From an uncultured Alistipes sp. (GTDB taxonomy: Bacteria; Bacteroidota; Bacteroidia; Bacteroidales; Rikenellaceae), in assembly GCA_949283205.1 (NCBI GenBank), contig CASDSD010000032.1, positions 1-47,004 of the forward strand: a DNA stretch of 47,004 bases, written 5' to 3'. The translations under genes were made by a program, and so were the position numbers. Numbering within the stretch: the first letter of the stretch is position 1; the number at the start of each line of letters is the position of its first letter. Below are positions 24,525 through 32,919 of the stretch, in pieces. The notes beneath the pieces are model-generated. The model made no database searches. It saw only the letters and a program-made list of their open reading frames with translations, and was not told the DNA's origin.

Positions 24525-26336
24525 ATGCGCAGTACACTGAATACCATACTCCTCCTGCTGCTGACGGCGGGCATTCACTCCGCCGCGGCGCAGAACTACG
24601 GCAACGGCCTGCCCGCAACCGATGCCCTCGGCCGCCGCCTTCCCGACAGCGAAGAGGTCGGCCCCCCGAGAAAACGCTACGTAGGGATATTCTATTGGAC
24701 ATGGCACACCAATTTCGCCGAGCAGGGCGTATGTATCCCGAGCGAGGTTATCGCCCGCCACCCCAAAGCGGCATTCGACTACGAACATCCGGCATGGCCC
24801 AGGGATATAAACACATGTTTCTGGGGCGAGCCCCTGTTCGGCTTCTACCGCGACACCGACCGCTGGGTTCTTCGGCGTCATGCCGAGATGCTCGCCGATG
24901 CCGGGGTCGACGTGATATTCTTCGACTGCACCAACGGGTCGTTCACGTGGCGCGAGTCGTACATGGCCCTGTGCGAGGTCTTCGCCGAGGCGCGGCGCGA
25001 CGGCGTCCGTACGCCGCAGATAGCCTTCATGCTCGCCTTCGCCCCCACGGAGGGCAGCCGCGAGGCCATAAAGGAGATATACAACGACCTCTACAAGCCC
25101 GCCGTATATGACGACCTCTTCTTCCACTGGGAGGGCAAGCCGCTCATCATGGCCTACCCCGAGATGCTGGGCGACGTGGAGGGTGACCCCGCCGCGACGG
25201 CACTGCACCGCGAGATACGCGAATATTTCACCTTCCGGCCCGGGCAACCCCTATACAACAAGGGCCCCGAAAGGGCCGACCACTGGGGCTGGCTCGAGAT
25301 ATACCCGCAGCACGGCTTCGCCCCGACGGCGTCGGGACGCTTCGAGCAGGCCACCGTGGGCGTGGCGCAGAACTGGACGGCGGCACACGGACTGAGTGCC
25401 ATGAACACGCCAGGGGCCTTCGGCCGCAGCTACACGGCCGCACGGGGACACGACACCTCGCCCGACGCCGTATTGTGGGGATATAATTTCCAAGAGCAGT
25501 GGGACCGCGCCATAGAACTCGACCCCGACATGATCTTTATCACGGGGTGGAACGAGTGGGTCATGGGGCGCCACCGCGAATGGTCCGACCAGCCCAATGC
25601 CTTTCCCGACCAGTTCGACGAGGAGCACAGCCGCGACATAGAGCCCATGCGCGGCGGCCACGGCGACAACTACTACTATCAGATGGTGGCCAACATACGG
25701 CGGTTCAAGGGCATGCCCGCCGCCGACATCACGGCCTCCGCCCCTAAACGCATCTCCATCGACGGGCATTTCGGCGACTGGGAGGACGTGAGCCCCGAAT
25801 ACCGAGCTTCTCGCGGCAATACCGTCATACGCGACAGCCGCGGCTGGGGCGGCCTATACTACCGCGATTCGAGCGCCCGCAACGACATCGTGGCCGCCAA
25901 GGTGGCGCATGACGACGACTACATATATTTTTATGTGGCGTGTGCCGACGAGATAACCTCCCCGGCCGACCCGCAATGGATGCGTCTCTACATAGACATC
26001 GACCGCGACCATGCCACGGGCTGGGAGGGATACGACTTTCTGGTCAACCGCACCGCCCCCGACGGCCGGCATGCCGTCGTGGAACGCAACGGCGGCGGAT
26101 GGCGGTGGGAACATGCCGGCGAGGCGCAGTTCCGTGTTGCGGGGTGCGAGATGGAGCTTCGTATCCCGCGCAAGGTGCTCGGCATCGCGCGCGGCACGGA
26201 TTTCGAGATCGAGTTCAAGTGGGCCGACAACACGCAGCACGACGGCGACATCTCCGATTTCTGGGTCAGCGGCGACACCGCCCCCGCGGGGCGCTTCAAC
26301 TATGCGTACCGCACACGCCGCCCGTCGGGAGAGTAG
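24525..26336 (+). CDS. Exported GH71/GH99-like glycosidase with CBM9-like C-terminal domain
   Basis: A 603-residue protein with a signal peptide (about 1-22, LTAGIHSAAAQ). Residues about 45-395 read as a GH71/GH99-like barrel: RYVGIFYWTWHTNF, DVIFFDCTNGSFTW with D134, and FITGWNEWVMGRH with E344, where GH99 enzymes have a catalytic WNEW glutamate. Residues about 409-600 resemble a CBM9/DOMON-like sandwich (ISIDGHFGDWEDV, MRLYIDIDRDHATGWEGYDF). It could cut an alpha-mannose- or alpha-glucose-containing glycan outside the cell; substrate is not known. It is paired with the DUF4832-like gene 19 bp upstream. Confidence 0.7.
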   Translation: MRSTLNTILLLLLTAGIHSAAAQNYGNGLPATDALGRRLPDSEEVGPPRKRYVGIFYWTWHTNFAEQGVCIPSEVIARHPKAAFDYEHPAWPRDINTCFWGEPLFGFYRDTDRWVLRRHAEMLADAGVDVIFFDCTNGSFTWRESYMALCEVFAEARRDGVRTPQIAFMLAFAPTEGSREAIKEIYNDLYKPAVYDDLFFHWEGKPLIMAYPEMLGDVEGDPAATALHREIREYFTFRPGQPLYNKGPERADHWGWLEIYPQHGFAPTASGRFEQATVGVAQNWTAAHGLSAMNTPGAFGRSYTAARGHDTSPDAVLWGYNFQEQWDRAIELDPDMIFITGWNEWVMGRHREWSDQPNAFPDQFDEEHSRDIEPMRGGHGDNYYYQMVANIRRFKGMPAADITASAPKRISIDGHFGDWEDVSPEYRASRGNTVIRDSRGWGGLYYRDSSARNDIVAAKVAHDDDYIYFYVACADEITSPADPQWMRLYIDIDRDHATGWEGYDFLVNRTAPDGRHAVVERNGGGWRWEHAGEAQFRVAGCEMELRIPRKVLGIARGTDFEIEFKWADNTQHDGDISDFWVSGDTAPAGRFNYAYRTRRPSGE

Positions 26337-26395
26337 CCACGCCATGCGGACACGCCTACCGATGCGGCTGCGACACGCCATACGGGACCGAAGAA

Positions 26396-26427
26396 TTTGG
26401 CCCGATCCCAAAAAATACGTACATTTG
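26396..26427 (+). promoter_or_regulatory. Promoter of the YggS-family gene
   Basis: TTTG (26396-26399), 20 bp, TACATTTG (26420-26427): a consensus Bacteroidota promoter, 20 bp before the start codon. Confidence 0.8.
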
Positions 26428-26447
26428 AGGTATAAAAACCTTATCAC

Positions 26448-27110
26448 ATGTCTCTCATAGAGGATAATCTGCACAATGTGCGGGCCACGCTGCCCGAGGG
26501 AGTCAGGCTGCTGGCCGTATCGAAATTCCACCCTGCCGAGATGATACGCGAGGCGTACGATGCCGGGCAACGGCTCTTCGGCGAGAACCGCCCGCAGGAG
26601 CTCAAGGAGAAGTACGCCCTGCTGCCGAAGGACATCGAGTGGCACATGATAGGCCACCTGCAGACCAACAAGATCAAATACATAGCCCCCTTCGTCACCA
26701 TGATCGAGTCGCTCGACAGCGAGCGCCTCGCCGCAGCCATAGACAAGGAGGCCGCCAAGTGCGGCCGCGTGATAGACTGTCTTCTGGAGATACACGTGGC
26801 GCAGGAGCAGACCAAGTCGGGCTGGGACTATGCCGAACTCGAAGAGTTCGTGCGCGGCGGCGGCTTTGCGGCATATCCAAATATCCGTATCCGCGGCGTG
26901 ATGGGTATGGCCACCTTCACCGACGACGAGACCGTCGTGCGCGGCGACTTCATGCGTCTGGCGGAGTGCAAACGCGCCCTTGCCCCATATTTCGGCGAGG
27001 CATTCGACACCCTTTCGATGGGCATGTCCGAGGACTACCCCATCGCTGTCGAGTGCGGCGCCACCGAGGTGCGCATAGGCTCCACCATATTCGGGCCGCG
27101 GGTATACTGA
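26448..27110 (+). CDS. YggS/PLPBP-family pyridoxal phosphate homeostasis protein
   Basis: A 220-residue single-domain PLP-binding protein of the alanine-racemase-like barrel fold. The cofactor lysine is K26 (LLAVSKFHP). Diagnostic segments follow: RLFGENRPQELKEKY, EWHMIGHLQTNKIKYI and SMGMSEDYPIAVECGATEVR. The family buffers free PLP and affects amino acid and keto-acid balance; no enzyme activity is established. It is transcribed alone from its own promoter and ends at a strong terminator shared with the convergent M23 gene. Confidence 0.95.
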   Translation: MSLIEDNLHNVRATLPEGVRLLAVSKFHPAEMIREAYDAGQRLFGENRPQELKEKYALLPKDIEWHMIGHLQTNKIKYIAPFVTMIESLDSERLAAAIDKEAAKCGRVIDCLLEIHVAQEQTKSGWDYAELEEFVRGGGFAAYPNIRIRGVMGMATFTDDETVVRGDFMRLAECKRALAPYFGEAFDTLSMGMSEDYPIAVECGATEVRIGSTIFGPRVY

Positions 27111-27127
27111 CCCGCCGCACCGTCACA

Positions 27128-27170
27128 ATACGGGGCCGGATGCGAACGACATCCGGCCCCGTATCATTTT
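27128..27170. terminator. Terminator between YggS and the convergent M23 gene
   Basis: A perfect 15-bp inverted repeat (27128-27142 against 27150-27164, core CGGGGCCGGATG) with a 7-nt loop, followed on the plus strand by CATTTT. The T-run is poor on the minus strand. Confidence 0.85.
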
Positions 27171-27189
27171 GCCCGCGTACACGGGCGTG

Positions 27190-28254
27190 TCACCTCACGC
27201 GTATGCGCTGCCCGATGCTCAACTTGTCGGGATTCTTCAGTCCGTTGAGCTGGCAGAGCTTGCTCACCGTGGTGTGGTAGTTGATCGCTATGCGGCCCAT
27301 CGTGTCACCCTTCTTGACGATATGGTACTGCACGGCGGCGGCCTGCGCGGCGATCTTCTTGTCCTCCTCCTCGCTCTTGATCTCCTCGTCGAAGTCCTGA
27401 GTAAATTTCGAGTAGATGCTGAAATAGCTCTTCTTCAGCAGGAATGTCTCACGGCGCAGCGTTCCCGTCGTGAAGTCTATAAGGCGCTCGGGATCGAACG
27501 ACTGCCCCTTATAGCGCGTCTCGAAATGGAGATGCGGCCCCGTACTGCGGCCCGTGCTGCCGCCATATCCTATGAGCTGCCCCGCCGTCACCCACTCGTT
27601 GGGTTTCACAAGGCGCTCCGACAGGTGGCCGTAGTAGGTCTCCAGACCGTTGTCGTGGCGGATGATTATGAGGTTGCCGTAGCCGCCGTTCTGATATTGC
27701 GAGATACGTACGCGCCCGTCGAAGGTGGCATATACGGGATCGCCCACCTTCAGCCCGATATCGGTACCCTGATGGCTGCGGCGGCGCCGTACGCCGTATT
27801 TCGAATTGATCTTGCCTATATGAGGATAGTGGTAGCTCTTGAGCGAGTCCACAAGGTCTATCACAACCGATACGGGCATGTCCTTCAGCTCGACGTCGTA
27901 GGCCTGCAGCTTGACCGTATCCCAGTCCGACGTGAAGACCGTATTGTCCTCGGCCGGGATGTTGCGGTTACGGACATATCGCCACGTGTTGTCGTTGAAA
28001 AGCACGATGCTCACACCCTCGTTCGACGACGGCACGGTATCGACGACGATCATCTCCTCGTCGATCGTACGGCCCGACTCGAGCGGCACGCGGCGTATTA
28101 CGATCACGTCCGACGAATCCTGCCGCACCGAATCGGCTGCTTCGCGCGCGGAATCCGTACGCAGAGAATCCGCCTCGTTCGTCACCGCCTCCTGCGCCCG
28201 CACAGATGCACAGGCGGCAAAGAGTAGTGCAAGTGATATTATTTCTGTTTTCAT
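27190..28254 (-). CDS. M23 (LytM-type) peptidoglycan metallopeptidase with LysM domain
   Basis: A 354-residue exported protein: signal peptide (about 1-20), a middle part with VSIVLFNDNTWRYV, then an M23 zinc peptidase (about 140-255) with H161 and D165 in RSHQGTD and the H241-L-H243 pair in GPHLHF, all ligands kept. A C-terminal LysM domain (about 308-354, VKKGDTMGRIAINYHTTVSK) binds peptidoglycan. It should cut cross-bridges or act in cell separation in the periplasm. It is the last gene of the yicC-gmk-nadD-DUF3109 run (29 bp gap). Confidence 0.92.
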   Translation of the reverse strand: MKTEIISLALLFAACASVRAQEAVTNEADSLRTDSAREAADSVRQDSSDVIVIRRVPLESGRTIDEEMIVVDTVPSSNEGVSIVLFNDNTWRYVRNRNIPAEDNTVFTSDWDTVKLQAYDVELKDMPVSVVIDLVDSLKSYHYPHIGKINSKYGVRRRRSHQGTDIGLKVGDPVYATFDGRVRISQYQNGGYGNLIIIRHDNGLETYYGHLSERLVKPNEWVTAGQLIGYGGSTGRSTGPHLHFETRYKGQSFDPERLIDFTTGTLRRETFLLKKSYFSIYSKFTQDFDEEIKSEEEDKKIAAQAAAVQYHIVKKGDTMGRIAINYHTTVSKLCQLNGLKNPDKLSIGQRIRVR

Positions 28255-28283
28255 TCGATGTTTTCGTTATGTTTTTCAGGTAA

Positions 28284-28865
28284 TTATCTCTTTTCCTCCT
28301 CACGGAGCAGCTGTTCGGCGCACTCCAGAGCCTTGTAGAACTCCTCGCCGAAACGCCTTACGATCGGTTCGCGCAGCGCCCTGTACACCGGCACGCCGGC
28401 ACGGCGGCCGCACCTGACGGCCGGAGAACATATATGCCAGCGATGGTAGTTGAGTCCGTACGCCCCGTTCGAGAAACGCACCACACGTATCGGATAGAGG
28501 TGGCACGATACGGGCTTGATGAAGCCGCACCGTCCGTCGCGGCAGGCCCGCTCGATGGCGCACAGCGTAACGCCGTTCTCCATCACCGAGTATGCACACT
28601 CGGCACCTCCGACAAGCGGTGTGGTCAGGTCGCCGTCATCGTCAAGGACGGCATATCCCTGCTCCTGCACGGCACGACGGCCCTCGTCAGTCATATATGG
28701 AGCATAGTTCGGATATTCCTTCTCGAGCAACGCCACCTCGTCCGCCTCAAGTGGCGCGCCGGCATCGCCCTCGACACAGCAGGCACCCTTGCAGCGCTTC
28801 AGGTCGCAGAGGAAGGGCTCGAGCAGGATCTCGTCACTCACTATCTTGTCGTCGATCTCGATCAT
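28284..28865 (-). CDS. DUF3109-family cysteine-cluster protein
   Basis: About 193 residues from the ATG at 28865 (a TTG at 28883 would overlap the stop of nadD). Cysteines come in clusters: CDLKRCKGACC near the N-terminus, CAIERACRDGRCGFIKPVSC in the middle and HICSPAVRCG later, in the arrangement of DUF3109/YkgJ-like proteins, which may hold zinc or an iron-sulphur cluster. The function of the family is unknown. It lies between nadD and the M23 gene in a likely operon. Confidence 0.85.
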   Translation of the reverse strand: MIEIDDKIVSDEILLEPFLCDLKRCKGACCVEGDAGAPLEADEVALLEKEYPNYAPYMTDEGRRAVQEQGYAVLDDDGDLTTPLVGGAECAYSVMENGVTLCAIERACRDGRCGFIKPVSCHLYPIRVVRFSNGAYGLNYHRWHICSPAVRCGRRAGVPVYRALREPIVRRFGEEFYKALECAEQLLREEEKR

Positions 28866-28879
28866 CGTCTCTTCGGATG

Positions 28880-29698
28880 TCAAGGGTTATATATGTCCTT
28901 ATATCGGAACTCGAGGATCTCCTCGGCCATATCGATGAACTGCCTTGCCTCGCCGTTCCCGGGAGCGAGTTCCTCGGCACGGCGGAAGTCGTTGATGGCG
29001 GCGCCCCACTCGTTGCGGCGGAAGTAGCACTTGCCGCGCTCGAGATAGAGCTGCGCATTCTTCGGCTCGCGCGCCATGGCCGCCGTGAGGCTCGCGATCT
29101 TCGCCGCGGAGGTCCACAGCCCGTGTTCGCGGATATATTGCAGCACGTCGCCGTCGACCATATCCGACACGTCGCCGTTCATCTCCAGCGTCTCGCGTAT
29201 GCGCGTCGACGAATACTCATATCGGGGAGCATCCTCCAGCACCGTCGTGCGCGGCGTCGTGAAACGTATCGGCTCATCGGGGCGTGGATATACCAGCAGG
29301 TCGTAGCCCTCGATTATCGCGTCGGCCTCGCGCCACAGAGGCAGCTGGTTCACTATGTCGCTGCCCATGAGTATCGAGAAGGACATCTCCGTCCCGTAGT
29401 TCCGCGTAAGGTGGCGCAGCGTGTTGATCGTATATGACGGCTTCTCGAGAAGGAACTCTATCACCGAAGGACGTATGCGGTCGGGATAACGCGAGTTGCG
29501 GCAGGCCCTTTCTGCCATCTCCAGACGGTCCATCTCGGGCGCCTGCATCCATTCGGCCTTGAAGGGGTTCTGCGGCGAGACGATCATCGCCACCTCGTCA
29601 CCCAGACCCTTGTCCATGACATGCTCCGCCATGGCCGTATGGCCCTTGTGTACGGGGTTGAACGACCCGAAATAGAGTATCATCCGTCGCTTCGCCAT
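28880..29698 (-). CDS. nadD: Nicotinate-nucleotide adenylyltransferase with C-terminal TPR-like extension
   Basis: A 272-residue protein. Residues 1-195 are NadD, which adenylates nicotinate mononucleotide in NAD synthesis: GSFNPVHKGH holds the HxGH-type site (H17, H20) and YSSTRIRE is the second nucleotide-binding motif. The usual family length is about 190-200. The remaining 77 residues form a TPR-like helical unit (LYLERGKCYFRRNEWGAAIN, DFRRAEELAPGNGEA) ending EFRYKDIYNP, a tail I associate with Bacteroidota TPR proteins. The fusion may bring NadD to a partner. The gene follows gmk by 2 bp. Confidence 0.92.
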   Translation of the reverse strand: MAKRRMILYFGSFNPVHKGHTAMAEHVMDKGLGDEVAMIVSPQNPFKAEWMQAPEMDRLEMAERACRNSRYPDRIRPSVIEFLLEKPSYTINTLRHLTRNYGTEMSFSILMGSDIVNQLPLWREADAIIEGYDLLVYPRPDEPIRFTTPRTTVLEDAPRYEYSSTRIRETLEMNGDVSDMVDGDVLQYIREHGLWTSAAKIASLTAAMAREPKNAQLYLERGKCYFRRNEWGAAINDFRRAEELAPGNGEARQFIDMAEEILEFRYKDIYNP

Positions 29699-29700
29699 GG

Positions 29701-30279
29701 CTATACCCGTTTGCCGAGAAATTCACGTATGATACGCTCGACCTGCGCCACGGCATCATCCAGCACGTCGTTCACGACAATATGGTCGAACTCGCCCGAC
29801 TTGGACAATTCAAACGAAGCCTTCGCCACCCGCTTTTCTATGGTCTCCGCAGAGTCGGTGCCGCGCCCCTCGAGGCGGCGGCGCAGCTCCTCGACCGAGG
29901 GCGGCATGATGAATATCGAGCAGGCGTTGTCGCCGAAGATATGTTTCAGGTTTATACCTCCCATCACGTCGACGTCGAAGACTATGACGTTGCCCTTGGC
30001 CCAGATGCGCTCCATCTCGCTGCGCAGCGTACCGTAGCAGGTGCCGCCGTAGACCTCCTCCCACTCGACGAAGTCGCCCGCCTCGACGCGTCGCGAAAAC
30101 TCCTCCTGCGTGAGGAAAAAGTAATCGACGCCGTCGCGCTCCGTGCCGCGGGGCTTGCGCGACGTGGCCGAGACCGAAAACTCGAACTGCGGGAATACCG
30201 CCAGCAGACGCCGTACGATCGTGGTCTTGCCCGAGCCGCTCGGCGCCGAGAATATGATGAGTTTGCCTTCGCTTGCCAT
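29701..30279 (-). CDS. gmk: Guanylate kinase
   Basis: A 192-residue cytoplasmic P-loop kinase that converts GMP to GDP. The P-loop is SAPSGSGKTT (11-20), and the GMP-binding segment VSATSRKPRGTERDGVDYFF and the GTCYGT segment after VEWEEVYG are complete. Standard length. Spacing of 2-3 bp to both neighbours shows an operon with yicC upstream and nadD downstream. Confidence 0.97.
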   Translation of the reverse strand: MASEGKLIIFSAPSGSGKTTIVRRLLAVFPQFEFSVSATSRKPRGTERDGVDYFFLTQEEFSRRVEAGDFVEWEEVYGGTCYGTLRSEMERIWAKGNVIVFDVDVMGGINLKHIFGDNACSIFIMPPSVEELRRRLEGRGTDSAETIEKRVAKASFELSKSGEFDHIVVNDVLDDAVAQVERIIREFLGKRV

Positions 30280-30282
30280 CGT

Positions 30283-31155
30283 TTACAGTATGTTGAGTAC
30301 CTGTTCCTTGATCTTCTCCAGCTCATCCTTCATCTTCACGACGAGGATCTGCATCTCCGACTGGTTGGCCTTCGAGCCGAGGGTGTTGATCTCGCGGCCC
30401 ATCTCCTGAGCGATGAAGCCCAGCTTGCGGCCCGCCTCGGCCTCCGTGCCGGCAACCTCGCGGAAATAGCGGCAGTGGTTCGCAAGGCGCACCTTCTCCT
30501 CCGTGATGTCGAGCTTCTCGATGTAGAATATCATCTCCTGCTCCAGGCGGTTGGTGTCGACATCGACCTTCAGCTGTGCGAGGTTCTCGCGTATGCGGGT
30601 ACGTATGGTATCGGCACGGGCCGCCTCGTAGGGCTCGACCTCGTGCTTGTACTCCTCGATCTTGTCGACGCGGCGCAGCAGGTCGGCGATAAGCGTCGCA
30701 CCCTCCTGCACGCGGAAGGCATCCAGCCGTTCGAGGGCCTCCCCCACGGCGCGCATCACGGCATCGCTCTCCTCCTGCGAGAGGGTCTCGGCCTCGGCCG
30801 ACACCACGTCGGGCAGACGAAGCACGGCGGGAATGACGGCGTCGTAGTCGGCCGAAATGCCCGAAAAATTCATCGCATCGTCGATCTGCCGAACATACTC
30901 ACGGAAGATTTCGCGGTTGATGACAGCAGAGGTGTGCGGCACGGTGCTCTCCACCGTCACCGTCAAATCGATCTTGCCGCGGCGCAGGGCGGCACTCGCC
31001 GCCGAGCGCACGTCATACTCCAGCGAGCGGTAGAGCATGGGCAGCTTGACGCTCAGGTCGAGCTGCTTGGAGTTGAGCGACCGTACCTCGGCCGTTATCT
31101 TTTTCGTCGGCAGCGATACCTCGCTCTTGCCGAATCCCGTCATGGATTTTACCAT
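30283..31155 (-). CDS. YicC/YloC-family endoribonuclease
   Basis: A 290-residue protein. The start at 31155 is chosen because the family opens MVKSMTGFGKSEV; 32 upstream codons are open but unrelated. The N-terminal YicC-like domain has EVRSLNSKQLDLSVKLP, and the C-terminal DUF1732 domain has EKLDITEEKVRLANHCRYF and FIAQEMGREINTLGSKAN. Members are RNases implicated in RNA turnover. It is first in the run of five minus-strand genes, with a promoter element at 31282-31289. Confidence 0.93.
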   Translation of the reverse strand: MVKSMTGFGKSEVSLPTKKITAEVRSLNSKQLDLSVKLPMLYRSLEYDVRSAASAALRRGKIDLTVTVESTVPHTSAVINREIFREYVRQIDDAMNFSGISADYDAVIPAVLRLPDVVSAEAETLSQEESDAVMRAVGEALERLDAFRVQEGATLIADLLRRVDKIEEYKHEVEPYEAARADTIRTRIRENLAQLKVDVDTNRLEQEMIFYIEKLDITEEKVRLANHCRYFREVAGTEAEAGRKLGFIAQEMGREINTLGSKANQSEMQILVVKMKDELEKIKEQVLNIL

Positions 31156-31281
31156 ATCTGAAGGATTTAAACTGTTGATCCGTAAAGGAAAATTCGAACC
31201 CGCCATAAAGCATGCGGCAGAGCCCGGGAAAATCCCGACAAAGATAATCATCGACGCCCGTTAAAACAAATTTCGAAAAGA

Positions 31282-31289
31282 CAAAAGTA
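31282..31289 (-). promoter_or_regulatory. -7 promoter element of the yicC-gmk-nadD operon
   Basis: Reads TACTTTTG on the minus strand, a perfect TAnnTTTG. It gives a leader of about 120 nt before the YicC start at 31155. Confidence 0.45.
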
Positions 31290-31758
31290 CGGTATGTCTC
31301 CCGCCATGCGCAGCCGCAGCCCCATGCAAACGGCAGTGGCCGCCTGCGCGATCGTTACGGCACGGCCCCATGACATCCATACGCATCCCGCCGTCTCTGC
31401 GCCGGCTTCGGCCCTAATAGCGCAACATTCCTACGGTTAACAATTTATAGCCACTTTGCCATCAGTTCCGTACCGCACGGTCCGGCAACCGCCTCCGAAG
31501 CCGTCCATATGCATGCCGCGTGCGAATATGTTGAAAAGTGTAACCGGCGAAAATTGTTTCGGTTTGTCACACATTGGGGGCGATAGAATGCCATTTTGTT
31601 ATTAAAAAATATTAATAACTAAACATTTTACATGTTTTTTGTTAAAAAAGACTATGAATCGAGCAAAAAAATATGCATTATTATTTTGATTAATCATATT
31701 TTTCAAGTTACTTTGTAAGGCGAAGTTAAAGTAATAACCATATAAACCATTCGACAGT
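31290..31758. other. Divergent intergenic region with AT-rich serC leader
   Basis: No gene is seen in these 469 bp. The first 300 bp have ordinary GC content. From about 31595 to 31715 the sequence is roughly four-fifths A/T by eye, with TTATTA and TAATAA inverted around a short core at 31600-31619. The serC promoter lies at the end of this stretch. Confidence 0.6.
31685..31715 (+). promoter_or_regulatory. Promoter of the serC-serA operon
   Basis: TTTG (31685-31688), 19 bp, TTACTTTG (31708-31715; one mismatch to TAnnTTTG). Transcription would begin near 31722, about 37 nt before the start codon. Confidence 0.65.
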
Positions 31759-32829
31759 ATGAAGAAGTACAATTTCAATGCGGGACCCTCGATCCTGCCC
31801 GACGCGGCAATAGAGGCTGCGGCAAAAGCCATTATCGATTTCGACGGCACGGGACTGTCGCTGCTCTCGATATCGCACCGCACAAAGGAGTTCGAGGGCG
31901 TATTGGAGGAGGCCAAGAGCCTGTTCAGGGAGCTGCTCAACATCCCCGACAACTACAGTATATATTTCGTCGGCGGCGGCGCCAGCACCCAGTTCTTCCA
32001 TATCCCGGCCAACTTCCTCAAGACAAAGGCCGGATATGTCAACACCGGCGTATGGAGCAAGAAGGCCATCAAGGAGGCCAAGTTTTACGGCGAGGTAGAG
32101 ATCGTGGCTTCGTCGGAGGACCGCAACTTCACATATATACCCAAGGGCTTCGACATACCGTCGGATCTCGACTACCTCTATATATGCAGCAACAACACCA
32201 TATACGGTACCGAATACAAGACGGATATCGACTCGCCCGTACCCCTGATCGCCGACATGAGCTCGGACATCCTGAGCCGCCCCGTCGACGTATCGAAGTA
32301 TGCCATGATCTACGGCGGCGCGCAGAAGAACCTCGCCCCCGCAGGCGTCACCTTCGTCATCATCCGTAACGACATGCTCGACCGTGTGGCACGACCCCTG
32401 CCCACGATGGTCAACGTCAAGACCCACGTCGAGAACAACTCGATGTTCAATACGCCTCCCGTATTCCCCATCTACGTACTGCGCGAGACGCTCAAGTGGA
32501 TGAAGTCGATCGGCGGCATGGAGGAGATGTACCGCCGCAACAAGGAGAAGGCCGCCCTGCTCTACGCCGAGATCGACCGCAACAGTCTCTTCCGCGGCAC
32601 GGCCGAGAAGGAGGACCGCTCGCTGATGAACATCTGCTTCGTCATGAGCGAGGGCAACGAGGATCTGGCTCCCGAATTCCTCGAGTTCGCCAAGTCGAAG
32701 GGGATGGTCGGCGTCAAGGGACACCGTCTCGTGGGCGGCTTCCGCGCCTCGTGCTACAACGCCTGCCCCAAGGAATCGGTGGAGGCTCTGGTGGCCTGCA
32801 TGCAGGAGTTCGAGAAGATGCACAAGTAA
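31759..32829 (+). CDS. serC: Phosphoserine aminotransferase
   Basis: A 356-residue PLP aminotransferase that converts 3-phosphohydroxypyruvate and glutamate to phosphoserine and 2-oxoglutarate. It opens [14 protein letters not shown]; the cofactor lysine is K190 in [12 protein letters not shown]; and [18 protein letters not shown] carries the phosphate-binding arginines. The length is typical. It is first in serC-serA-DUF1015, a block that joins the first two steps of serine synthesis. Confidence 0.97.
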   Translation: MKKYNFNAGPSILPDAAIEAAAKAIIDFDGTGLSLLSISHRTKEFEGVLEEAKSLFRELLNIPDNYSIYFVGGGASTQFFHIPANFLKTKAGYVNTGVWSKKAIKEAKFYGEVEIVASSEDRNFTYIPKGFDIPSDLDYLYICSNNTIYGTEYKTDIDSPVPLIADMSSDILSRPVDVSKYAMIYGGAQKNLAPAGVTFVIIRNDMLDRVARPLPTMVNVKTHVENNSMFNTPPVFPIYVLRETLKWMKSIGGMEEMYRRNKEKAALLYAEIDRNSLFRGTAEKEDRSLMNICFVMSEGNEDLAPEFLEFAKSKGMVGVKGHRLVGGFRASCYNACPKESVEALVACMQEFEKMHK

Positions 32830-32919
32830 CATTACGCACGGTGCCGGGCATGCCGCACGATGCCGTGCGCCGCAACCGGCGCCCTGACGCCCCCATGAAC
32901 CATTAAAACGAACAAAGTC

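Noticed and set aside
29782-31161. 459-codon plus-strand frame over gmk and yicC
   Set aside because: Antisense shadow; both minus-strand genes have full family motifs.
31533-31575. Bulged hairpin in the serC upstream region (AACC..GAAA/TTTCGGTT)
   Set aside because: The stem is interrupted by a 3-nt bulge, and neither T-run nor conserved riboswitch motif is visible.
31631-31728. Short lysine/isoleucine-rich frame in the serC leader
   Set aside because: Composition only mirrors the AT-rich DNA, and the frame runs across the serC promoter.
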